From an uncultured Flavobacteriia bacterium (GTDB taxonomy: Bacteria > Bacteroidota > Bacteroidia > Flavobacteriales_D > Crocinitomicaceae): 16,256 nucleotides of DNA. The translations under genes were made by a program, and so were the position numbers. Shown here in pieces: positions 7,229 to 15,283 of the stretch; position 1 is the stretch's first letter, and every line of letters begins with the position of its first letter. Under the pieces are notes generated by a model that saw nothing but the letters and a program-made list of their open reading frames with translations, was not told the DNA's origin and did no database searches. The stretch is taken from NCBI GenBank assembly GCA_903930085.1, contig CAIYXD010000043.1:1-16256 (forward strand), given 5' to 3'.

Positions 7229-7891
7229 ATGGTAAAGATTTTAATAATAGACGACGAAGAAGATATTAGAGAGCTTTTAAGTTACAATCTTAAAAAAGAA
7301 GGGCATCTTGTTTTTACGGCAGAAAACGGGGAAGTTGGTTTATCCATAATGAAAAAGGAACATCCAGATTTAATCCTATTGGATGTAATGATGCCCGGAA
7401 TGGATGGTGTGGAAGTTTGCGATTCCATAAGAAACACACCGGATTTCGAAAAAACACTTGTTTGTTTTCTTACTGCCAGAAATGAAGATTACAGCCAAAT
7501 CGCAGGCTTAGATGCTGGAGCAGATGATTATGTTGCAAAGCCCGTTCGTCCAAAAGTTTTAATTAGCCGAATAAATGCATTGTTGCGAAGAAAAGGAATG
7601 CTATCGAAAGTATCTGAGCCGAGTAAAAATTTAATAATCAACCGCGATAAATACATTGTAGAAAAAGATGGCATTGTTTTGCATCTTCCCCGAAAAGAAT
7701 TTGAATTACTGGCCTTACTCGCTTCCCGTCCAGGGCATGTTTTTGAGCGAGATGTGATTTTAGAAAAAGTTTGGGGAACAGAAATCGTAGTTGGCGATAG
7801 AACAATCGATGTGCATATTCGAAAATTGAGAGAAAAAATTGGTGATGATGCAATTAAAACGGTTAAAGGAATTGGCTATAAATTCATTTAA
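7229..7891 (+). CDS. PhoB-type (OmpR-family) response regulator, first paralogue
   Basis: The 220-residue protein has a receiver with Asp8/Asp9, phosphoacceptor Asp52 (LLDVMMP), Thr82 and Lys104 (KPVRP), then a winged-helix DNA-binding domain (about 130-220) with LPRKEFELLALLASRPG and the recognition segment VGDRTIDVHIRKLREKIGD. It is well over half identical by eye to the second regulator at 13434-14129, and the two recognition segments differ only conservatively, so they probably bind similar sites. No histidine kinase is adjacent. The TonB receptor gene follows 167 bases downstream on the same strand. PhoB itself controls phosphate starvation genes; whether that is the signal here is inferred only from family resemblance. 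Confidence 0.92.
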   Translation: MVKILIIDDEEDIRELLSYNLKKEGHLVFTAENGEVGLSIMKKEHPDLILLDVMMPGMDGVEVCDSIRNTPDFEKTLVCFLTARNEDYSQIAGLDAGADDYVAKPVRPKVLISRINALLRRKGMLSKVSEPSKNLIINRDKYIVEKDGIVLHLPRKEFELLALLASRPGHVFERDVILEKVWGTEIVVGDRTIDVHIRKLREKIGDDAIKTVKGIGYKFI

Positions 7892-7947
7892 AATATAACG
7901 TAAACGAGCGTTTTTATATATTAGTAATATTGTTATTAATTAACTAT

Positions 7948-7973
7948 GTTCACAATGTTAAGATAATATTAAC
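7948..7973 (+). promoter_or_regulatory. Candidate composite operator upstream of the TonB receptor gene
   Basis: Bases 7948-7959 read GTTCACAATGTT, repeated in inverted orientation at 7052-7063. The overlapping 7958-7973 reads TTAAGATAATATTAAC and matches 14 of 16 bases at 11438-11453 before the secreted-protein gene. Its end lies 54 bases before the likely -7 box, against 33 bases in the other promoter, a difference of 21 bases or about two helical turns. Confidence 0.4.
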
Positions 7974-8026
7974 TCAAATTAATAATCTAGTAACTATTAT
8001 GTAATTCTAAAATTAATAAATCAATG

Positions 8027-8034
8027 TTCCTTTG
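8027..8034 (+). promoter_or_regulatory. Likely -7 box of the TonB receptor gene
   Basis: TTCCTTTG matches TAnnTTTG at 7 of 8 positions and lies 24 bases before the ATG. There is no -33 TTTG, which would suit an activator-dependent promoter. A CAATGTT copy at 8022-8028 overlaps it. Confidence 0.4.
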
Positions 8035-8058
8035 TAGCGAAAAAAAACAAAGCAACAG

Positions 8059-10887
8059 ATGAATTTTAAATTACTATTTCAAACTATAATTACACTCTTA
8101 ATCACTTCACTTTCAATCGCTCAAGGAGGGACAATAAATGGAAATGTAACGGATAAAGGTAATGGATTATCAATTCCTGGTGTAAAAATAATGATTGAGG
8201 GTCAAAATAAAGGCGCTTTTTCAGATCTTGATGGAAAGTATACGATTAAGGATCTTCCAGCGGGAACTTATTCTTTATCCTTTAAATATGACACGTACAA
8301 CACGAAAATCATAACAGACATTCTTGTTAAAGCAAATGAAATAATCAATGTTTCTGTAGCTTTAGAATCTGTTGTTCAAGAAATAGGTCCAATAACAGTG
8401 AGTGTAACGGTTTCCAAAGAATCAACTACAAATCTTTTACAATTACAGAGAAATAGTGCTGGCTTGGTAGATGGTATTTCTTCTGAAAGTATTAAAAAAT
8501 CACCCGATCGTGCAGCTAGTGATGTTATGAAACGTGTTAGTGGCGCGAGTGTACAGGACAATAAATTCGTGATTATTAGAGGTTTAAATGACCGGTATAA
8601 TACGGCGATGATAAATGGTCTACCCCTTCCTTCCACTGAAGCAGATCGTAAAGCATTTTCATTTGACATTTTTCCATCCGCTATGTTGGATAATATGCTC
8701 ATATTTAAAACTGCAAGCCCAGATTTACCTGGCGATTTTGCTGGTGGCGTAATTCAAATTAACACAAAGGATATTCCAGAAAAAGATTTTCTATCATTTG
8801 GTGCTGGGACAGGCTTAAATTCACAATCCACCTTTAAAAAATACACGACCTATTCTGGAAGTAAGCAAGATTGGATTGGTTTTGGCACTAATGATCGATC
8901 CATTCTTTCGAGCTTACCGAATTCTGAGCAATTTAAAGAATCTTTAAACGATCCTGCAACCCGTTTTGAAAGTAGTAAGTTATTCATAAACGATTGGGGA
9001 TTAGAGGAAAAAAATGTTTCACCAATGAACCAGAACTATCAAATTGCTTTTGCCAAAAATACAAAATTAAAAAAAAATGAATTAGGCTTTGTTGGGGGAT
9101 TAAACTATAATTATAATCGCAGATATCTTGCGATAGAACGCCAAGATTTCAACAATGATTCGTCTAGATTATTTTCATATAATGACGAAAATTATCGGGA
9201 AACAATATTATGGGGGGCAATGTTAAATTTTGCATACAAAATTGGAGACAATAACAAATTGACTTTCAAGAATATGTATAGTAATAATTCGGAAGATGCT
9301 GTTATTAATAGAACAGGCGAAAATATTGATGCAGATCAAATAATTATGGCTTCAGCTATTCAGTATACAACAAATAAGATTCTAACATCGCAATTAACTG
9401 GAGATCATCTATTTAAGAAAAATAAAGTTAAAATAAAATGGGGTTTGAACTATAGCAATACACAAACTTCTGTGCCAAATCTGAGAAGAATGTTGTATTA
9501 CAAGAACAGAACTTTACAGGATACAAAGTCCGATTCTGTTTACACAGCATACGTTCCGTTTGGAGTTCCTTCGCCAGATTATGCAGGTCGATTTTTCTCG
9601 GATTTAAGTGAGAACTTATATGCTTCTATGTTTGAAATCTCTTTGCCATATGAAATATTCAAAGAAAAAAGCACTTTAAAAATGGGATATGCTGGATCTA
9701 TTAAGAATCGTGAGTTTGAAGCGCGTGTTTTCGGATATGCGATAAATAGCCCTTCTCAATTTGATTATAATTTACTATTCCTCGCCCAAAATGAGATTTT
9801 TGCAGAAGAAAACATTACATCACAAGGATTTAAATTAGGTGAAACTACAAATCCATCAGATTCCTATTCTGCGAATTCCCAATTGCATGCTGGTTATATC
9901 ATGACAGATCAAAAATTGGGAGCGAAATTTCGAGCAGTGTATGGATTAAGGATTGAAGATTTTAATCAAGAATTGATAACAAAAAGTTTTGGAGGTCAAG
10001 ATTTAAAAATCAATAATAAAACACTCAGTTATTTACCTTCTTTAAATTTGACCTATATCGCTACAAAGAAAATGAATTTACGTTTTGCAGCTTCCAAAAC
10101 CGCAGCACGTCCAGATTTTAGAGAATTAGCGCCTTTCTCATTTTATGATTTCAATATCTCATCTGCTGTTGTCGGGAATGACACATTAAAAACCACAGAT
10201 ATAACAAATTTAGATCTTCGTTTTGAGTTCTTCCCAGGAGCTGGTCAATTAATTTCCACTTCTCTTTTCTACAAAGATTTTAATAATGCAATTGAAAACA
10301 CAGTCTTCTTCGGTGGTTCTGGATCGAGAACCTATACCTATCAAAACATAACAAACGCTATAAATTATGGAATTGAGGTTGAGTTCAGAACAAATTTAAA
10401 TCTAATTGACTCTTTATTCAGCACTAAAATATTCGGAGATTTCGCATTTTTTAGTAACTTGACATTTGTGAAATCAGAAGTAGACCTTTCGAATATTGCT
10501 ACCGCTGTAACGGAAGAAGAGAAATACCGTCCAATGCAAGGTCAATCTCCATTCATTATAAATACCGGTTTAATATACACGAATGACAAAAAAGGACTTG
10601 GATTGAGTGTGTTATACAATAGAGTTGGCAGACGTATTGCATTTGTTGGCACAAATGGTTACCAAGATATCTATGAAAACCCAAGAAGTGTATTAGATTT
10701 TCAAATTAGCAAACGTCTATTTGAAAATGGAGAAGTAAAATTTAATATAAGCGATATCTTTAATCAAAACGCAGCCTTTTATCAAGATTTTAATCGTTCA
10801 AAAAAATACGAAATAGAAGAGGATAAATTAATTACTGGAATTAGGTACGGGACTAATTTTTCACTTTCCTTTTCTTACAAGCTATAA
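8059..10887 (+). CDS. TonB-dependent outer-membrane receptor with carboxypeptidase-regulatory-like N-terminal domain
   Basis: The 942-residue protein has a signal peptide (1-21, LSIA|QGG), then a carboxypeptidase-regulatory-like domain at about 24-105 (GNVTDKGNGLSIPGVKIMIEG, DLDGKYTIKDLPAGTYSL). The plug domain spans about 125-240, with SPDRAASDVMKRVSG, IIRGLNDRYNTAMINGLPLP and SFDIFPSAMLDNMLIFKTASP. A 22-strand type barrel follows, containing AASKTAARPDFRELAPFSFYD and ending in an aromatic-rich strand SLSFSYKL. Such receptors use TonB energy to import large or scarce ligands. No SusD-like partner follows; instead a secreted beta-helix protein does. The gene lies between two paralogous PhoB-type regulators, so it is a likely target of one or both. 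The ligand cannot be read from sequence. Confidence 0.93.
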   Translation: MNFKLLFQTIITLLITSLSIAQGGTINGNVTDKGNGLSIPGVKIMIEGQNKGAFSDLDGKYTIKDLPAGTYSLSFKYDTYNTKIITDILVKANEIINVSVALESVVQEIGPITVSVTVSKESTTNLLQLQRNSAGLVDGISSESIKKSPDRAASDVMKRVSGASVQDNKFVIIRGLNDRYNTAMINGLPLPSTEADRKAFSFDIFPSAMLDNMLIFKTASPDLPGDFAGGVIQINTKDIPEKDFLSFGAGTGLNSQSTFKKYTTYSGSKQDWIGFGTNDRSILSSLPNSEQFKESLNDPATRFESSKLFINDWGLEEKNVSPMNQNYQIAFAKNTKLKKNELGFVGGLNYNYNRRYLAIERQDFNNDSSRLFSYNDENYRETILWGAMLNFAYKIGDNNKLTFKNMYSNNSEDAVINRTGENIDADQIIMASAIQYTTNKILTSQLTGDHLFKKNKVKIKWGLNYSNTQTSVPNLRRMLYYKNRTLQDTKSDSVYTAYVPFGVPSPDYAGRFFSDLSENLYASMFEISLPYEIFKEKSTLKMGYAGSIKNREFEARVFGYAINSPSQFDYNLLFLAQNEIFAEENITSQGFKLGETTNPSDSYSANSQLHAGYIMTDQKLGAKFRAVYGLRIEDFNQELITKSFGGQDLKINNKTLSYLPSLNLTYIATKKMNLRFAASKTAARPDFRELAPFSFYDFNISSAVVGNDTLKTTDITNLDLRFEFFPGAGQLISTSLFYKDFNNAIENTVFFGGSGSRTYTYQNITNAINYGIEVEFRTNLNLIDSLFSTKIFGDFAFFSNLTFVKSEVDLSNIATAVTEEEKYRPMQGQSPFIINTGLIYTNDKKGLGLSVLYNRVGRRIAFVGTNGYQDIYENPRSVLDFQISKRLFENGEVKFNISDIFNQNAAFYQDFNRSKKYEIEEDKLITGIRYGTNFSLSFSYKL

Positions 10888-10920
10888 TAGATAATCCTTC
10901 CATATGAAGGTCAATTAAAA

Positions 10921-10963
10921 AAACCAAGAAAACACGAATCAAAAGTTCGTGTTTTCTTGGTTT
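10921..10963 (+). terminator. Strong hairpin terminator after the TonB receptor gene
   Basis: An 18-bp perfect stem (10921-10938 with 10946-10963) encloses the 7-nt loop TCAAAAG. The A-rich 5' arm and T-rich 3' arm are typical of a Bacteroidota intrinsic terminator. It begins 34 bases after the receptor stop and separates that gene from the next one. Confidence 0.85.
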
Positions 10964-11406
10964 ATATAAATCATCACTTAGATGTTTTTTTGTAGCAACT
11001 TTCAATCCGAAGTTGCTAAATGAATTAATAGACTTCACTGTAAATTTTCCAAATTCCATAATTTAATCGTGATTATAGGACATCTTGAAACGTTCTACAA
11101 TAATTTCAACCCACCTAATCGAAAAAACGATATAATTCACTCGCGAACACTCTAAAACAATCCATTTGCCGGTAATTGCTGAATTTAATTTCAATTTTGC
11201 TCTGAATACAAAACAAATGAGTTTTAGTTCTTATAAAGCTTGCATTTAAAAATATCCAATTAGAATTAAACAAATAGATTCCATTATAGACAAGCAATCT
11301 AAAAAAGACAATTAAAACCGTTCATTTTGATGGCAACCCATCCAAATCCTAACCTAACAAATTTCTGCTAAAAGTATGGTCTATATAGTCTATTTCGCTT
11401 TGGTTG

Positions 11407-11453
11407 TTAACATTGAGTTGTTTTAATTAATCATTTCTTAAGATAAGAATAAC
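11407..11453 (+). promoter_or_regulatory. Candidate operator region upstream of the secreted beta-helix protein gene
   Basis: TTAACATTG at 11407-11415 is the reverse complement of CAATGTTAA found at 7953-7961. TTAAGATAAGAATAAC at 11438-11453 matches 7958-7973 at 14 of 16 bases. Both lie upstream of the likely -7 box at 11486. Function is inferred from sharing only. Confidence 0.35.
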
Positions 11454-11485
11454 CACTAGGAAACTTTATTCGATTTAATCCACCT

Positions 11486-11493
11486 TAATTTTA
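11486..11493 (+). promoter_or_regulatory. Possible -7 box of the secreted beta-helix protein gene
   Basis: TAATTTTA matches TAnnTTTG at 7 of 8 positions. Transcription would start near 11500, leaving about 60 bases before the preferred ATG at 11562. Confidence 0.35.
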
Positions 11494-11561
11494 CACAAAC
11501 AAAAAAGATGGGTGTAGCAGCTTCCCAAGAAATACTGCTTAAAAAAACAAAAAAGAAAACT

Positions 11562-13379
11562 ATGAAAAAAAATTTACTATTAACAGCAATGGCAATAATT
11601 GGTTTTGTAACCATGCATGCTCAAATCACAATCTCGAGTGATATCTCGACAAATACCACCTGGACAAGTAACAATATTTACACATTAACAGGTGGATTCG
11701 TTTACGTAACCAACAATGCAGTCTTAACTATTGAACCAGGAACAATTGTTAAAGGTAACCAAGCAACTCTAGTAATAACAAGAGGTTCTAAATTAATAGC
11801 TGAAGGAACCGCAAATCAACCAATTGTATTTACTTCTTCGCAACCAGCTGGCTCAAGAAATCCTGGTGATTGGGGAGGGATTATCATTTGTGGTAAGGCA
11901 CCAATTAATGATCCTGCAGGGCAACGGTTGGCTGAGGGAGGCATCGATCCAATAAAAGGACTTTATGGCGGTACAGATGTAAATGATAATTCCGGATCTT
12001 TAAGATATGTGAGAATAGAATTTGCAGGTGTTGCATACCAACCTAACAACGAAACGAATTCATTAACAATGGGAGCCGTAGGACTTGGAACCACAATTGA
12101 TTATGTTCAAGTTAGTCATGGTGGAGATGATGGATTTGAATGGTTTGGTGGAACTGTAAATTGTAAACACCTTATCGTAAACAAAACTATTGATGATATG
12201 TTTGATACGGATTATGGCTTTACAGGTCGTATTCAATTTGCGGTCGGAATGAGTGACTCTTTAATAGCCGATATTTCTGGATCGAATGGTTTTGAATCTG
12301 ACAATGATGCTACAGGAACAACTAATGGACCTTTAACTAAGCCGATTTTCACTAATATCAGTATTTTTGGGCCAAAAATCACTAGTGGAAGTTCTGGTTT
12401 TAATTCCAACTTTAAGAGAGCAGCGCATTTAAGGAGAAGTACTTCTACGTGCACATACAACTCTATTTTCGTAGGTTTTCCAACAGGTTTAAAAATTGAT
12501 GGTACAACTACAGGTAATAATTGTTCAACAGGAACATTACAATTTAAAAATAATATTATTGCAGGATCAACAACACCTCTTGATTCTACGGCTTTAACAT
12601 TTGGCATGGCTAATTGGTTTGCAACAGGTGGTAATTCCATTTTGGCAAATCCACAAGATATTCTATCTGTAGACCCTTCAAATTATTCAAATCCAAATTT
12701 TTTATTGCAAGGATTATCTCCAGCTTTGACAGGAGCAAATTTTGCTTATCCAAATTTAAATAATTCTTTTTTCGAAACAACCACGTACCGTGGTGCATTT
12801 GATGGCTCAAATGATTGGACAGCGTGCTGGTCTAACTTCGATGCTCAAAATGAAGATTATTCTGTTGCTAATTATGGCTTAGTCGCTAACGCAGGCTTTA
12901 CAAATGTTGATTTAGCGGTAACATTCACAAATACTTCTGTTGGAGCTACAGATTACTCATGGAATTTTGGTGATGGAAATACAGATTTAACTGCAACACC
13001 TTCACACACATACGCTACTCCTGGAGTTTACACAGTAGTTTTAACTGCAACGAATGGTGTTTGTTCAAGTGAGTTTTCATTTACCGTAACAGTTGAAAAT
13101 GCTGGAGTGGAAGAGAATACAATTATCTCTAGCTTGACAATGTTCCCAAATCCAACGAATGGTAATACTACATTGGTATTTGAAAATCTAACAGAAAATG
13201 AAGCAACTATTAAAATAATCAACCAATTAGGACAACTAATCACACTTCAAAATGTACAATTATCGCAAGGTGAAAATGCGATAAAGTTAAACACACTTGA
13301 TTTAAATAGTGGACTATATTTTGTTGTTCTTGAAACAAGAAACAATAGTGTTAATCGTCGTTTGATTATTAGAAAATAA
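11562..13379 (+). CDS. Secreted beta-helix/PKD-domain protein with T9SS type A sorting domain
   Basis: I place the start at the ATG at 11562 (605 residues), because MKKNLLLTAMAIIGFVTMHA|Q is a normal signal peptide; an in-frame ATG at 11508 would add 18 charged residues in front of it. Residues about 22-400 look like repeated beta-strand units: IEPGTIVKGNQATLVITRGSK, PGDWGGIIICGKAP, and the striking SHGGDDGFEWFGGTVNCKHL (185-204) followed by DDMFDTDYGFTGRIQF, an acidic cluster that could bind calcium. A PKD domain follows at about 443-512 (YSWNFGDGNT, PGVYTVVLTATNG), then the sorting domain from MFPNPTNGNT (527) to the end. The protein should be exported by T9SS. It stands between the receptor and the second regulator, so it may capture or process the receptor's ligand; that role is inference. 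Confidence 0.85.
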   Translation: MKKNLLLTAMAIIGFVTMHAQITISSDISTNTTWTSNNIYTLTGGFVYVTNNAVLTIEPGTIVKGNQATLVITRGSKLIAEGTANQPIVFTSSQPAGSRNPGDWGGIIICGKAPINDPAGQRLAEGGIDPIKGLYGGTDVNDNSGSLRYVRIEFAGVAYQPNNETNSLTMGAVGLGTTIDYVQVSHGGDDGFEWFGGTVNCKHLIVNKTIDDMFDTDYGFTGRIQFAVGMSDSLIADISGSNGFESDNDATGTTNGPLTKPIFTNISIFGPKITSGSSGFNSNFKRAAHLRRSTSTCTYNSIFVGFPTGLKIDGTTTGNNCSTGTLQFKNNIIAGSTTPLDSTALTFGMANWFATGGNSILANPQDILSVDPSNYSNPNFLLQGLSPALTGANFAYPNLNNSFFETTTYRGAFDGSNDWTACWSNFDAQNEDYSVANYGLVANAGFTNVDLAVTFTNTSVGATDYSWNFGDGNTDLTATPSHTYATPGVYTVVLTATNGVCSSEFSFTVTVENAGVEENTIISSLTMFPNPTNGNTTLVFENLTENEATIKIINQLGQLITLQNVQLSQGENAIKLNTLDLNSGLYFVVLETRNNSVNRRLIIRK

Positions 13380-13395
13380 ATTAAACCAATTCAAA

Positions 13396-13423
13396 AAAGG
13401 GCTGTCTTTATGGATAGCCCTTT
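13396..13423 (+). terminator. Terminator-like hairpin between secreted-protein gene and second regulator
   Basis: AAAGGGCTGTC (13396-13406) pairs with GATAGCCCTTT (13413-13423), 11 bp including one G-T pair, around a 6-nt loop, followed by CTTTGG. It starts 16 bases after the upstream stop and ends 10 bases before the next ATG, so it either ends the first transcript or sits in a leader that partly limits read-through. Confidence 0.7.
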
Positions 13424-13433
13424 CTTTGGATAA

Positions 13434-14129
13434 ATGAACTATATGGCTAATTTAAAAGGACATACAATTCTCCTAATAGATGACGAGCAAGATATTTTAG
13501 AATTCTTATCGTATAATCTAAAAAAAGAAGGATACAAAGTGTATACAGCATCAAACGGAGAAGAAGGTGTTAAAATAGTTCAAAAAATTTCTCCTTCACT
13601 TATACTTTTGGATGTAATGATGCCGGTATTAGATGGTATTGAAACTTGCCAAATGATACGAAAAGATCTGAATATTACACAACCAATAATTGCATTTTTA
13701 ACATCAAGAGCTGAAGACTATTCTCAAATTGCAGGATTCGAAGCTGGAGCGGATGATTATATTACTAAACCAGTTCGCCCAAGATTGTTAATAAGTAAGG
13801 TAGAGTCGTTACTTAGAAGACTAGATAAGCCAATAGCAGAAGATATTGCAACACCATCGACAAAGATTAAAATTGATAGAGATCGTTTTTTAGTGGAAGT
13901 AAATGATATCGTTTTAATTCTTCCAAAAAAAGAATTTGAATTGCTTGAATTATTAGCTGGAAGGCCTGGTAAGGTTTTTAATCGTGAACAAATTTTATCG
14001 ATTGTATGGGGAAATGAAACAATTGTTGGGGAAAGAACGATTGATGTTCACATTAGAAAATTACGCGAGAAACTAGGAGATTCGTATATTCGCACTATTA
14101 AAGGAGTGGGATATACATTTAGCGAATAG
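13434..14129 (+). CDS. PhoB-type (OmpR-family) response regulator, second paralogue, paired with a kinase
   Basis: The 231-residue regulator has a receiver with Asp16/Asp17, phosphoacceptor Asp60 (LLDVMMP), Thr90 and Lys112 (TKPVRP), and a winged helix (about 140-230) with LPKKEFELLELLAGRPG and recognition segment VGERTIDVHIRKLREKLGD. A second in-frame ATG at 13443 (MANLKGHTILL) fits the family start slightly better. The stop overlaps the GTG start of the histidine kinase by one base (TAGTG), the usual arrangement of a cognate pair. It closely resembles the first regulator at 7229-7891. Phosphate-responsive PhoB is the nearest familiar type, but the signal is not shown. Confidence 0.93.
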   Translation: MNYMANLKGHTILLIDDEQDILEFLSYNLKKEGYKVYTASNGEEGVKIVQKISPSLILLDVMMPVLDGIETCQMIRKDLNITQPIIAFLTSRAEDYSQIAGFEAGADDYITKPVRPRLLISKVESLLRRLDKPIAEDIATPSTKIKIDRDRFLVEVNDIVLILPKKEFELLELLAGRPGKVFNREQILSIVWGNETIVGERTIDVHIRKLREKLGDSYIRTIKGVGYTFSE

Positions 14130-15214
14130 TGAGAAATATAAAACCAATACATTTACTGTTAGGTGGTAGCGCAATAATTTTTGGGTTAACATTTTTAATT
14201 ACATTCATTATCGATTTTCAGATAATGAATTTTCCTTTTTGGGTATTAATTGGATTACCCCTCACAACTGGCTTAATTTCTTTCGGCGTATTTTATTTTT
14301 TTATTAAACATTTTATCAACGACCGATTAAAATTACTTTACCGTTCGATTAGAAAAGGTAAAATGAATACAGAAACTGAAATCAAATTTAAAATCACAGA
14401 TGATGTTATCGCTAATGCGGAATTGGAAACGCAAAAATGGACAGAAGAACGTAATATTGAAATTTCTAAATTAAAAGAACAAGAAGAATTTCGGCGGGAA
14501 TTTTTGGGAAACCTAGCGCACGAGTTGAAAACACCAATTTTTTCAATACAAGGTTATATCCTAACATTACTCGAAGGTGGCTTAGAAGATGAAACCGTAA
14601 ATATTAAATTCCTTGAAAGAGCTTCAAAAGCAACAGATCGGATGGTCAATATTATCGAAGATTTGGATCAAATTACTAAATTAGAAGTAAACACTTTAAA
14701 ACTTGAAATCCGTCAATTTGATATACAAGAACTGGTTAAAGAAATTTTTGATTCGCTAGAAGATAAGGCCAAGAGTAAGAATATTAAACTAACTTTTTCT
14801 AAAGAATACGGTAGTATATTTGTGAATGCAGATAGAGCAAAAATTTCACAAGTATTGATAAATCTTTTAACTAATTCAATCTTTTACGGAAATCAAGATG
14901 GTATTACAACCGTACGATTTTATGCAATGGATGAAATATTAACCACTGAAGTTTCAGATAATGGACCTGGAATTGAAGAAAAACATTTACCCCGACTTTT
15001 TGAACGATTTTATCGTGTTGAAAAAAGTAGAAACAGAAACGAAGGTGGAAGTGGCCTGGGATTAGCTATTGCAAAACATATTATTGAATCCCATGGACAA
15101 ACATTGTCAGTGCGCAGTTCGATAGGCCTTGGTAGTACTTTCGCTTTTAGTTTAGACAAAAGTAAAAATCGTACAAGTGGATTATACTCTTCAAGAGGAA
15201 TTCAAATTAAATAA
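14129..15214 (+). CDS. Membrane sensor histidine kinase, PhoR-like
   Basis: The 361-residue kinase starts at a GTG that overlaps the regulator's stop. Two membrane segments at about 9-29 and 34-59 enclose only a very short loop, so it has essentially no periplasmic sensor and may sense through the membrane or a partner protein, as PhoR does with the Pst/PhoU system. A cytoplasmic coiled linker (about 95-122) leads to the H-box EFLGNLAHELKTP with His131. Then come the N-box INLLTNS (Asn249), G1 DNGPGI (277-282), F-box FERFYRVEKSR, and G2 GGSGLGLAI (306-314). All catalytic motifs are intact. It should phosphorylate the regulator encoded just upstream, and perhaps the kinase-less paralogue at 7229 as well. 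Confidence 0.93.
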   Translation: MRNIKPIHLLLGGSAIIFGLTFLITFIIDFQIMNFPFWVLIGLPLTTGLISFGVFYFFIKHFINDRLKLLYRSIRKGKMNTETEIKFKITDDVIANAELETQKWTEERNIEISKLKEQEEFRREFLGNLAHELKTPIFSIQGYILTLLEGGLEDETVNIKFLERASKATDRMVNIIEDLDQITKLEVNTLKLEIRQFDIQELVKEIFDSLEDKAKSKNIKLTFSKEYGSIFVNADRAKISQVLINLLTNSIFYGNQDGITTVRFYAMDEILTTEVSDNGPGIEEKHLPRLFERFYRVEKSRNRNEGGSGLGLAIAKHIIESHGQTLSVRSSIGLGSTFAFSLDKSKNRTSGLYSSRGIQIK

Positions 15215-15283
15215 ACCACTATAGGAGAAAAAGATAACTAAACCTAAAAAGACGTTCTTAAAAAAGAATTCTCTATTTATCTA

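Larger units (their letters stand above)
10888..11561. other. 674-bp intergenic region with two hairpins and promoter elements
   Basis: After the receptor stop come a strong terminator (10921-10963), a 9-bp perfect hairpin TAGCAACTT/AAGTTGCTA (10993-11018) with no T-tract on either side, and about 380 bases (11019-11400) in which I see no supported gene. The last 150 bases hold the candidate operator elements and -7 box of the secreted-protein gene. Confidence 0.6.

Noticed and set aside
10853..11059. Minus-strand open frame of 68 codons after the receptor gene
   Set aside because: It runs through the 18-bp terminator hairpin and into the receptor's 3' end, with no domain or promoter support.
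11115..11297. Minus-strand open frame of 60 codons in the long intergenic region
   Set aside because: Phe/Ile/Leu/Lys-rich product typical of chance frames in AT-rich DNA; no start context or recognisable motif.
11508..11561. Upstream ATG adding 18 residues to the secreted beta-helix protein
   Set aside because: The extension is charged and would bury a normal signal peptide; the ATG at 11562 gives a standard one.
12233..12640. Minus-strand open frame of 135 codons
   Set aside because: It lies wholly inside the secreted beta-helix gene and reflects that gene's Thr/Asn codon pattern.
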